5,833 nt of DNA from Acidobacteriota bacterium (GCA_013362195.1 JABFWM010000390.1:1-5833); one strand, 5' to 3'. Positions 1-5,071 are shown, counted from the first letter of the stretch. Translations and numbers: made by a program. Notes: generated by a model from the letters alone, not told the origin.

Positions 1-354
1 CTGCCCGGACGCTTTCCAGTGCTCCAACCCGACGTCGCCGAGCCGGGTGCGCGGACCGTCGAAATCGAGCGCGGGGGCGAGCAGCACGAGCCGGTCGACG
101 CGATCGGCGAACTTCAGCGCGGCGTTGACGGCGACGAACCCGCCCAGACTGGACCCGATGATCGTCTGCCGGGTCGAGGCCGAGTCGAGCAGCGCCCGCG
201 TCTGCTCGAGCATGCGCGTAATGGTCAGCGTCGAGAAGTCGGGCAGGTTGAGATCCGGCGTCTGGAGCTCGATGCCGTATTCGCCCAGGCGGCGCGCGAG
301 ATACGTCGCCTTGGTGGAGGCCCCGCCCGAGGCGAAGCCGTGCAGGTAGATCAC
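1..354 (-). CDS. YqiA-like alpha/beta hydrolase (esterase), C-terminus cut by window edge
   Basis: This is a cytoplasmic serine hydrolase of the alpha/beta fold; the substrate is unknown, and the family is usually described as esterase-like. The visible 118 residues begin MIYLHGFASGGAS, the oxyanion-hole HGF motif right at the N-terminus as in YqiA/UPF0227 proteins. They then show GSSLGG (residues 67-72), the nucleophile elbow with Ser69 as probable nucleophile, followed by the strand RLVLLAPALDF. The acid and His of the triad would lie beyond the left edge. No ATG lies between the in-frame stop (near 397) and the HGF motif, so GTG at 354-352 is the only reasonable start. It overlaps the TGA of a 13-codon ORF that begins on the stop of the upstream SET gene, which suggests translational coupling or a lost native N-terminus. 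It is the last visible gene of a minus-strand cluster. Fold confidence is high; precise function is low. Confidence 0.85.
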   Translation of the reverse strand, partial: MIYLHGFASGGASTKATYLARRLGEYGIELQTPDLNLPDFSTLTITRMLEQTRALLDSASTRQTIIGSSLGGFVAVNAALKFADRVDRLVLLAPALDFDGPRTRLGDVGLEHWKASGQ

Positions 355-391
355 GCCGCCGGTCCGGGCAGGCGCGCCGCGGCGGTCGCCA

Positions 392-784
392 TCAGATCAG
401 CGTTTTGCAGCCGGGGCGGCAGCGGCATTGAATCGACCCCTCTCCGTCGGTCGAGTAATCGTAGGTCAGTTCCTCGCCCTTCCGGATGCTCCGCGCCGCG
501 ATGATCCAGATCGTGTCGCCGACAACCCGCGTGTAGCAGTTGGGCGCGCACGAATGATTGATGTAGCGGGCGACGTTGCCGCCGACGGCCGCATCGCGGA
601 CGTAGAGTCGATTCAGTTTGAAGCACCAGATGTGTCCCTTCTTCAGGTAGCGCACCTCGCGCTTCAGGCTCTCCTTGTTCGGAATCTTCTCGCCCGCGTA
701 GTGGACGATCCGTGTGTTCTTCGGGATCGGCTGGATGGCGAACACGCCCCAGCCCTGGATGCGGGACCGACGCTTCTCGATCAC
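392..784 (-). CDS. Stand-alone SET-domain protein, probable protein-lysine N-methyltransferase
   Basis: The predicted role is SAM-dependent methylation of lysine in an unknown protein substrate. The 130-residue product is almost entirely SET domain. It shows IQGWGVFA (9-16, first SAM-binding motif), NVARYINHSCAPNC (70-83, the RxxNHSCxPN cofactor/pseudoknot motif), and GEELTYDY (103-110), with Tyr110 as likely catalytic tyrosine. A C-terminal CxCxxxC (Cys120, 122, 126) resembles a post-SET zinc site completed by Cys79 of the NHSC motif. All expected key residues are present. The open frame extends far upstream, but that part is only a shadow of the peptidase gene. GTG at 784-782, eleven bases after the peptidase stop, gives a product that begins at the SET domain; a CTG at 802-800 is a weaker alternative. 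No clear Shine-Dalgarno is seen, so coupling to the upstream gene is likely. Such small SET proteins are known in bacteria, but their targets are mostly unknown. Confidence 0.88.
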   Translation of the reverse strand: MIEKRRSRIQGWGVFAIQPIPKNTRIVHYAGEKIPNKESLKREVRYLKKGHIWCFKLNRLYVRDAAVGGNVARYINHSCAPNCYTRVVGDTIWIIAARSIRKGEELTYDYSTDGEGSIQCRCRPGCKTLI

Positions 785-795
785 GGCTACTGAAT

Positions 796-1368
796 TTACC
801 AGTACCTCACGCGTCCGGTGTCGACGTGCACGAAATTCGATTCGGGGTAATAGCCGACGCCGCCGACGCGCAGCGCCTTCGCGGTGTCGCGCAGGTGCTC
901 GAGGCGGATACCGGGGACCCGGATGTCGATCGCCTTCCCTTCCATGTGCAGGCTGTGCGTCGCGACGCCGCTGTGCGCGCCGCCGCGTTCGTGCAGCATC
1001 GCGTTCGTCTGCGGCGAGCGGTAGCCGGAGATGACGTGGAAGGGCTGATCGGCCCCGAGCCGCGTGGTCAGTTCGTACAGCAGATCGAGCAGCTGCGGAT
1101 CGATCGGCTTGATCTCGTCGACGCGGAAATCGCGCAGCAGGTGATTGATGCCGGTCAGCTCGGCGGCGACGTATTCGCCAGCCGTGCAATACGCCGTCGT
1201 CAGCCGCTCGGACGTGTGGGTATGGAAGAACGACAGCGAACGATCCGCCGCGGTCGAGACCGCCGCGGGCGCCGCGGCCGCCGGCGTTGACGGCAAAAAC
1301 GCGCCAGCCGCGGCGGCGGCGCTGATTCCCAGGAAGTTGCGGCGGCTCAGGCGTTCGAGTGAGGGCAT
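796..1368 (-). CDS. Tat-exported DUF882/YcbK-like M15 peptidase (peptidoglycan hydrolase)
   Basis: This is a periplasmic zinc metallopeptidase of the D-Ala-D-Ala carboxypeptidase-like M15 fold, predicted to cut peptidoglycan cross-links. E. coli YcbK (MepK) is the characterised relative. From ATG 1368 the protein is 190 residues, close to that relative's size. The N-terminus has a twin-arginine signal, SRRNFLG at 8-14, then an Ala-rich hydrophobic stretch and AAA cleavage region near 30-36. The catalytic half shows SGYRSPQTN (114-122), THSLHMEGKAIDI (137-149) and FVHVDTG (179-185). His141, Asp148 and His181 are the probable zinc ligands. A longer frame starts at 1440, but its extra 24 residues would put the Tat motif too far inside, so the internal ATG was chosen. 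The ribosome site is weak. It is first in a minus-strand cluster with the SET gene 11 bases downstream, and it is divergent from the gene at 1577. Confidence 0.9.
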   Translation of the reverse strand: MPSLERLSRRNFLGISAAAAAGAFLPSTPAAAAPAAVSTAADRSLSFFHTHTSERLTTAYCTAGEYVAAELTGINHLLRDFRVDEIKPIDPQLLDLLYELTTRLGADQPFHVISGYRSPQTNAMLHERGGAHSGVATHSLHMEGKAIDIRVPGIRLEHLRDTAKALRVGGVGYYPESNFVHVDTGRVRYW

Positions 1369-1459
1369 CGTACAGATTGGTCCGGAACGCAGATTTTCGT
1401 TGAGCCGGAGCGCCGAGCGGCGTCCGACGGGGCCCACCATTCTGAATGTGAAGAACTTT

Positions 1460-1489
1460 ATTTGACCACGGACGGCGGCCGGACTTCAA
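1460..1489 (-). promoter_or_regulatory. Possible sigma70-like promoter for the minus-strand cluster
   Basis: Reading the minus strand, TTGAAG (1489-1484) is followed after 18 bases by TCAAAT (1465-1460). That is a moderate match to -35 and -10 boxes and would give a leader of about 85 bases before the peptidase ATG at 1368. It lies in a locally AT-richer patch of an otherwise very GC-rich region. The match is weak enough to occur by chance. Confidence 0.22.
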
Positions 1490-1514
1490 GCGGAGCGGTT
1501 AGGAAACGCGCGAG

Positions 1515-1532
1515 GCCGCCGCAGCCGGCGGC
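1515..1532 (+). other. GC-rich hairpin in the leader region of the DUF4097-like gene
   Basis: GCCGCCG (1515-1521) and CGGCGGC (1526-1532) form a perfect 7-bp stem around the four-base loop CAGC. No T-tract follows, so it is not a typical Rho-independent terminator. If transcription towards 1577 starts upstream of it, it would sit in the 5' leader about 45 bases before the start codon. Confidence 0.4.
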
Positions 1533-1566
1533 AACCCTGCGGGCCCCGTCCGCCGTCTAAGCGCGC

Positions 1567-1570
1567 GAGG
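1567..1570 (+). promoter_or_regulatory. Shine-Dalgarno GAGG for the gene at 1577
   Basis: GAGG lies six bases upstream of ATG 1577, a standard spacing, and supports that start. It is the only clear Shine-Dalgarno of the window; most other starts here lack one. Confidence 0.65.
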
Positions 1571-1576
1571 TTCTTC

Positions 1577-2365
1577 ATGACGCGCCGATGCCACATCCTT
1601 TCATTCCTCCTCGCGATGGTGATCGCGCCGCAGGCTCTGGCGCACGCGCAGGCCGCGCCGTTCCGCTGGCACGGCGCCGTCGCGCCGGGCGCCGCGGTGG
1701 AAATCAAGGGTGTGAACGGAAACGTCGTCGCGGGGCGGGCAGATGGCCACGAGGTCGAGGTCGTTGCCGAGAAGCGGGCGCGGCGTAGCGATCCGGAGAG
1801 CGTCACGATTGAGGTCGTACCGCACGGCGACGGCGTGACGATCTGCGCGGTGTATCCGAACGGCGACGGCGGACGCGCGAACGAGTGCGCGCCGGGCGAG
1901 GGCGGCCGGATGAACGTGCGCGACAACGACGTCACGGTCGACTTCACCGTAAAGGTCCCGCCAGGGGTGCGCTTCATCGGCAGGACCGTGAACGGCGACG
2001 TCGAGGCGCAGCAGATCGGCGCCGCCGTCTCCCTGAAAACCGTCAATGGCAGCGTCACTTTCTCGACCTCGGCGTCGGGCGACGCGAGCACGGTCAACGG
2101 ATCCATTCGCGGCAATCTCGGGCGCACCGATTGGGCCGACACCCTCGAGTTCAACACCGTCAACGGCAGCGTCGTCCTGACGCTGCCCAACGACGTGAAC
2201 ACGGACGTCAAAGCGCAGACGGCCAACGGCGATATCTCGACGGATTTTCCGCTGACGGTCACGGGACGCTGGTCGCGCCGCCGACTCGAAGGAACGATCG
2301 GCGGCGGCGGCCGCATGCTGTCGATCGAAACCGTGAACGGCGGCATCACGCTCAAACGTCCGTAG
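1577..2365 (+). CDS. Secreted DUF4097-like protein with VNG repeats (predicted beta-helix)
   Basis: The 262-residue protein has a Sec-type signal peptide: TRRCH n-region, hydrophobic core LSFLLAMVIAPQALA, and probable cleavage after an AxA near residues 22-26. It is therefore periplasmic or secreted. The mature part carries recurring NG turns in a VNG-type motif at Asn47, 139, 157, 174, 196, 217 (AANG-like variant TANG) and 254, mostly followed by a D/S-V/I beta strand. The spacing of 17-22 residues among the central copies fits one rung of a right-handed beta-helix, as in DUF4097/putative adhesin-head (GIN-like) proteins. Two cysteines (in TICAVY and NECAPG) fall between the first and second repeats and could form a disulfide. 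The family is common, but its biochemical role is not settled; envelope-associated or adhesin-like functions are guesses. A good GAGG ribosome site supports the start. It stands alone before the radical SAM genes, which have their own promoter. Confidence 0.85.
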   Translation: MTRRCHILSFLLAMVIAPQALAHAQAAPFRWHGAVAPGAAVEIKGVNGNVVAGRADGHEVEVVAEKRARRSDPESVTIEVVPHGDGVTICAVYPNGDGGRANECAPGEGGRMNVRDNDVTVDFTVKVPPGVRFIGRTVNGDVEAQQIGAAVSLKTVNGSVTFSTSASGDASTVNGSIRGNLGRTDWADTLEFNTVNGSVVLTLPNDVNTDVKAQTANGDISTDFPLTVTGRWSRRRLEGTIGGGGRMLSIETVNGGITLKRP

Positions 2366-2367
2366 TC

Positions 2368-2400
2368 CATCCGCGTGCGTCCGTGGGCGTACGTGGTGGT
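2368..2400 (+). repeat. Degenerate 10-base tandem tract upstream of the first radical SAM gene
   Basis: Three consecutive decamers, CCGCGTGCGT (2371-2380), CCGTGGGCGT (2381-2390) and ACGTGGTGGT (2391-2400), share a C/A-CG-x-G-x-G-x-GT pattern. They fill almost the whole gap between the DUF4097-like stop and the -10 box at 2403. They could be an operator, a spacer of simple sequence, or a remnant of a dispersed repeat. Confidence 0.35.
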
Positions 2401-2408
2401 GATATAGT
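2400..2408 (+). promoter_or_regulatory. Extended -10 promoter of the first radical SAM gene
   Basis: TGATATAGT combines the TGn extension (2400-2402) with TATAGT (2403-2408), five of six matches to the consensus. Only six bases separate it from ATG 2415, so transcription should begin at or beside the start codon, giving a leaderless mRNA. No convincing -35 box is seen, as is usual for extended -10 promoters. The same sequence with one change recurs at 3411-3422. Confidence 0.6.
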
Positions 2409-2414
2409 CGCGGG

Positions 2415-3413
2415 ATGGAAGGGATCATCACCGCATGGGGCCGGATCCTGCGCGGCTATCGACCCGCACTCTCGATTGAAATCACGCGCGAGTGCCCGCT
2501 CCGTTGCCCGGGCTGCTACGCCTACGGGGACGATCACCTCGGCGGCGACGTCACGCTGCGGCAGGTGACCGACTACAAGGGCCAGGATCTGATCGATCGT
2601 GTGCTGGCCATCGTCGACGAAGAGAAACCGCTGCATGTTTCCATCGTCGGAGGCGAACCCCTCGTCCGCTACCGTGAGCTGCAGCAGATTCTGCCGGCGA
2701 TCGCGGCGCGCGGCATGTACGCGCAGCTCGTGACGAGCGCCGTCCGGCCGATTCCGCTGGAGTTCGCGTCGATTCCGCGCCTACAGACCGTCGTGTCAAT
2801 CGACGGCCTGCAGCCGGAGCACGACGCGCGGCGCAAACCGGCCACCTACGATCGCATCCTCAAGCACATCGCCGGTCACCAGATCACCGTCCATTGCACG
2901 GTCACGCGCCAGCAGGTCCAGCGCGAAGGCTACCTCGAGGAATTCCTGCAGTTCTGGTCCGCGAACCGTGACACGCGGCAGATCTGGGTCAGCCTCTACA
3001 CGCCGCAGGTCGGAGAAGTGGCCGACGAGATCCTGCTGCCCGCGGATCGCGAGCGGGTTGTCGCCGCGCTGATGACGCTCCGGCACAAGTACCCGAAGCT
3101 GAAGATGCCCGAAGGGCTGATCAAGCAGTACGCGAAGCCGCCGCAATCGCCGGACGAATGCGTGTTCGCGCAGACGACCCAGTGCATTTCCGCGGACCTC
3201 GAACGCCGCATCACGCCATGCCAGTTCGGCGGCACGCCGGATTGCACGCAGTGCGGGTGCATCGCGTCGGCCGCACTGGGTGCGGTGGGCGCGCACCGGC
3301 TGCCCGGGGGACTCCGCGTCGGCGCCATCTTCGAGGGCTCGCTGAAGGTCGGACGCGCCTGGCGCGCGCGACGGGCCCCTTCCGGCGTCGAACAGCCGAG
3401 CCCGGCCGCCTGA
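2415..3413 (+). CDS. Radical SAM protein with SPASM-like Cys-rich C-terminus, function unknown
   Basis: This is a cytoplasmic iron-sulfur enzyme that should cleave S-adenosylmethionine to make a 5'-deoxyadenosyl radical; substrate unknown. The 332 residues begin with a short helix, then ITRECPLRCPGCYAYG with the [4Fe-4S] CxxxCxxC motif (Cys27, 31, 34). GGEP (79-82) is the SAM amino-group motif, and VVSIDGL follows as a later barrel strand. The C-terminal region has six cysteines, Cys249, 257, 269, 277, 280 and 282, ending in CTQCGC. This resembles a SPASM or Twitch domain binding auxiliary clusters. SPASM enzymes often modify ribosomal peptides or proteins, but no precursor peptide is nearby. 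The tail after 300 is basic and looks disordered. An in-frame TGA at 2400-2402 limits the start to ATG 2415, and there is no Shine-Dalgarno, which fits the leaderless promoter. The next gene is a second radical SAM enzyme 17 bases on. Confidence 0.88.
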   Translation: MEGIITAWGRILRGYRPALSIEITRECPLRCPGCYAYGDDHLGGDVTLRQVTDYKGQDLIDRVLAIVDEEKPLHVSIVGGEPLVRYRELQQILPAIAARGMYAQLVTSAVRPIPLEFASIPRLQTVVSIDGLQPEHDARRKPATYDRILKHIAGHQITVHCTVTRQQVQREGYLEEFLQFWSANRDTRQIWVSLYTPQVGEVADEILLPADRERVVAALMTLRHKYPKLKMPEGLIKQYAKPPQSPDECVFAQTTQCISADLERRITPCQFGGTPDCTQCGCIASAALGAVGAHRLPGGLRVGAIFEGSLKVGRAWRARRAPSGVEQPSPAA

Positions 3414-3419
3414 TATAAT
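3411..3419 (+). promoter_or_regulatory. Extended -10 promoter (perfect TATAAT) of the second radical SAM gene
   Basis: TGATATAAT has a perfect -10 hexamer (3414-3419) and a TGn extension. The TGA at 3411-3413 is at the same time the stop codon of the preceding gene. Eleven bases separate the hexamer from ATG 3431, so the expected leader is only about four or five bases. No -35 box was found. It would let the second radical SAM gene and yajQ be expressed apart from the first gene. Confidence 0.65.
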
Positions 3420-3430
3420 CGCTGGCTTTG

Positions 3431-4447
3431 ATGCCACGCCTCCGCCGCAAGTTGAGCAGACGGGCGCGGTCCGTGCGCGAGTTCGCGCGCGGACTCGCCA
3501 GCACCGACCACCCGTTGCTGGTCCACATCGTTCCCATCCGCCGCTGCAATATCGACTGCGGATACTGCAACGAGTACGACAAGGTCTCGCAGCCGGTACC
3601 GGCCGCCGAGATGATCCGGCGCATCGACCTGCTCGCCGATCTCGGCACCTCGGTCGTCGCGTTCAGCGGCGGCGAGCCGATGCTCCACCCCGATCTGGAC
3701 ACGCTCATCGCCCACATCCGCCGCCGCGGCATGATCGCCGGCTTGATCACCAACGGCTATCTGATGTCGCCCAGGCGGATCGGCGCGCTCAACGACGCCG
3801 GGCTCGATTACCTCCAGATCAGCATCGACAACGTCGAGCCCGACGAGGTCTCCAAGAAGAGCCTGCGGCTGCTCGACAAGAAGCTGCAGTGGCTCGCCGA
3901 GTACGCGCACTTCGACATCAACATCAACTCCGTCGTCGGCGGCGGCATCAAGAACCCCGAGGACGCGCGGACGATCAATATTCGTGCGGCGCAACTGGGA
4001 TTTTCGACGTCGATCGGGATCATTCACGACGGGTCCGGGCTGCTGAAGCCGCTCGGTCCGGCCGAGCGGACCGTCTTCGACGACGTGATGCAGCGGATCG
4101 ACGGGCGTCGGCAGGTGCTGAAGAACCTGTACTCCGGCATCCGGCGCTTCCAGCTGAACCTCGCCGACGGCCGCCCGAACGACTGGCACTGCCGCGCGGG
4201 GGCGCGGTATCTCTACGTCTGCGAGAACGGCCTGGTGCACTGGTGCTCGCAGCAGCGCGGCTGCCCCGGCGTACCGCTCGCCACGTATTCACGCGAGGAC
4301 ATCCGCCGCGAATTCCTGGCGCCGAAATGGTGCGCGCCGTTCTGCACGATCGGCTGCGTCCATCGCGTCTCGACGATGGACTACTGGCGCAAGCCGCAGC
4401 GGCACGATCCGTCGATTTCCCAGGGGTCGGTTTCTCCCGCACGCTGA
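3431..4447 (+). CDS. Second radical SAM protein with Cys-rich SPASM-like C-terminus, function unknown
   Basis: This is a cytoplasmic radical SAM enzyme of 338 residues. A basic N-terminus (PRLRRKLSRRARS) precedes VPIRRCNIDCGYCNEYDK with CxxxCxxC (Cys39, 43, 46). Further motifs are FSGGEPMLHPDLD (GGEP 80-83), LITNGYLM, and LQISIDNV. The C-terminal third carries seven cysteines (254, 264, 272, 278, 301, 305, 309) in WHCRAGARYLYVCENG, VHWCSQQRGC and WCAPFCTIGC. This layout fits SPASM-type auxiliary Fe-S clusters, where an acidic/NG turn often precedes a Cys. It is clearly diverged from its neighbour, so this is not a recent duplication. ATG 3431 is preferred over TTG 3428 directly before it; there is no Shine-Dalgarno. 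Its own promoter overlaps the previous stop codon, and yajQ starts three bases after its stop. No function can be assigned from sequence alone; modification of a peptide or protein, or of a small cofactor, are both possible. Confidence 0.88.
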   Translation: MPRLRRKLSRRARSVREFARGLASTDHPLLVHIVPIRRCNIDCGYCNEYDKVSQPVPAAEMIRRIDLLADLGTSVVAFSGGEPMLHPDLDTLIAHIRRRGMIAGLITNGYLMSPRRIGALNDAGLDYLQISIDNVEPDEVSKKSLRLLDKKLQWLAEYAHFDININSVVGGGIKNPEDARTINIRAAQLGFSTSIGIIHDGSGLLKPLGPAERTVFDDVMQRIDGRRQVLKNLYSGIRRFQLNLADGRPNDWHCRAGARYLYVCENGLVHWCSQQRGCPGVPLATYSREDIRREFLAPKWCAPFCTIGCVHRVSTMDYWRKPQRHDPSISQGSVSPAR

Positions 4448-4450
4448 GAC

Positions 4451-4954
4451 ATGGCGCAGCCCGCGTCCTTCGACATCACCTCCACGGTCGATCTGCAGGA
4501 GGTCGACAACGCCGTCAACCAGGCGCGCAAGGAAGTGGCGCAGCGCTACGACTTCAAGGGATCGCGCGCGGCGATCGATCTGAATCGCGGCGACAACACG
4601 TTGACCCTCACCGCGGACGACGAGTTCAAGATGACCGCGCTCTGGGAGATCCTGCAGACGCGCATGGTCCGGCGCGGCGTGCCCACGAAGAACCTGACGC
4701 CGGGCCCGATCGAGCGTGCCGCCAACGACACGGTGCGCCGCGTGATCACGCTGCAGCAGGGCATTCCCACGGAAGCCGCCAAGGACATCATCAAGTTCCT
4801 GAAGGACAAGAAGCTGAAAAAAGTACAGGCCGCGATTCAGGCCGATCAGGTGCGGGTCTCGTCACCTTCGAAAGACGAGCTGCAGGAGGCGATGCGGCTG
4901 CTTCGCGAACAGGACTTCGGCTGCGCGCTTCAGTTCGGGAATTACCGGGGATAG
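4451..4954 (+). CDS. yajQ: YajQ family nucleotide-binding protein (UPF0234)
   Basis: This is a small cytoplasmic protein of 167 residues; the E. coli homologue has 163. The family folds as two ferredoxin-like halves. Members bind nucleotides or RNA in E. coli and act as cyclic di-GMP effectors in Xanthomonas and Pseudomonas. Recognition is from the N-terminal ASFDITSTVDLQEVDNAV block, the RYDFKGSRAAIDL block (about 32-44), TADDEFKMTALWEIL, the Lys-rich IIKFLKDKKLKKVQAAIQ segment (about 113-130), and the ending DFGCALQFGNYRG. The gene looks intact. It starts three bases after the TGA of the second radical SAM gene with only a weak GAG upstream, so it is probably co-transcribed and translationally coupled with it. 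Whether it binds cyclic di-GMP in this organism is not visible from the sequence. Confidence 0.95.
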   Translation: MAQPASFDITSTVDLQEVDNAVNQARKEVAQRYDFKGSRAAIDLNRGDNTLTLTADDEFKMTALWEILQTRMVRRGVPTKNLTPGPIERAANDTVRRVITLQQGIPTEAAKDIIKFLKDKKLKKVQAAIQADQVRVSSPSKDELQEAMRLLREQDFGCALQFGNYRG

Positions 4955-5025
4955 AGCTGATAGCTCTCTCAGCTCTCAGCTCTCAGCTCTCAGCTTTCAG
5001 CTTTCAGCAGCAGCCAGCTCGCAGC
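4955..5025 (+). repeat. Period-7 tandem tract of AGCTCTC / AGCTTTC
   Basis: The tract begins directly after the yajQ stop. The exact core is AGCTCTC at 4971-4977, 4978-4984 and 4985-4991, then AGCTTTC at 4992-4998 and 4999-5005. Degenerate copies flank it: AGCTGAT at 4955, AGCTCTCTC at 4962, AGCTCGC at 5016 and AGCTGAC at 5023. At the left end AGAGCT (4953-4958) and AGCTCT (4962-4967) can pair as a 6-bp stem with a three-base loop. There are no spacers as in CRISPR and no T-tract as in a terminator. Copy number may vary between strains. Confidence 0.85.
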
Positions 5026-5065
5026 TGACGGCTTTCGTCCGGCATCGTCATTGCATCGGCTGAGG

Positions 5066-5071
5066 TATGCT
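5066..5071 (+). promoter_or_regulatory. Weak candidate -10 box near the secreted hypothetical gene
   Basis: TATGCT lies ten bases before the internal ATG at 5082, the same geometry as the -10 box of the second radical SAM gene. If it is a real promoter, translation should start at 5082, not 5067, because the upstream ATG lies inside the box. The hexamer matches the consensus at four of six positions, and there is no TGn extension. Confidence 0.25.

Larger units (their letters stand above)
1369..1576. promoter_or_regulatory. Divergent intergenic region with nested inverted repeats
   Basis: This 208-base gap must hold the promoters of both the minus-strand peptidase cluster and the plus-strand DUF4097-like gene. 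It contains an outer inverted repeat TGAAGAAC (1449-1456)/GTTCTTCA (1570-1577), an inner one GACGGCGG (1471-1478)/CCGCCGTC (1550-1557), a hairpin at 1515-1532, and a direct repeat CGCGCGAGG at 1507-1515 and 1562-1570. Promoter assignments here are weak. No RNA gene or small ORF was recognised in it. Confidence 0.55.

Noticed and set aside
785..1489. N-terminal 235 residues of the long frame ending in the SET domain
   Set aside because: This part is a basic shadow of the M15 peptidase gene in another frame; only the portion from GTG 784 is SET-like.
1515..1532. Riboswitch in the leader before 1577
   Set aside because: Only one simple hairpin is seen, with none of the conserved cores of known riboswitch classes.
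1486..2370. 294-codon minus-strand frame opposite the DUF4097-like gene
   Set aside because: It is low-complexity Ser/Thr/Pro/Val sequence mirroring the VNG repeat, and the sense frame has a signal peptide and ribosome site.
2366..2414. RiPP precursor peptide gene beside the radical SAM pair
   Set aside because: The gaps around the pair (2366-2414, 3414-3430, 4448-4450, 4955-5066) hold no start codon with a plausible short peptide ORF; the block appears to lack a precursor.
2996..4240. Long open frame (414 codons) on the minus strand across both radical SAM genes
   Set aside because: It is antisense to two genes with clear catalytic motifs, has no recognisable domain, and its composition is that expected of a GC-rich shadow frame.
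2415..4447. Recent tandem duplication of one radical SAM gene
   Set aside because: Outside the CxxxCxxC and GGEP motifs the two proteins differ throughout, including C-terminal cysteine number and spacing.
4953..4968. Rho-independent terminator after yajQ
   Set aside because: The 6-bp stem is short and AT/GC mixed, overlaps the stop codon, and is not followed by a T-tract.
4962..5022. CRISPR-like array
   Set aside because: Units are seven bases and contiguous, with no spacers and no cas genes nearby.
3889..5028. 379-codon plus-strand frame spanning the second radical SAM gene, yajQ and the repeat tract
   Set aside because: It is an Arg/Ala/Pro-rich out-of-frame shadow; the overlapping frames carry the real motifs.
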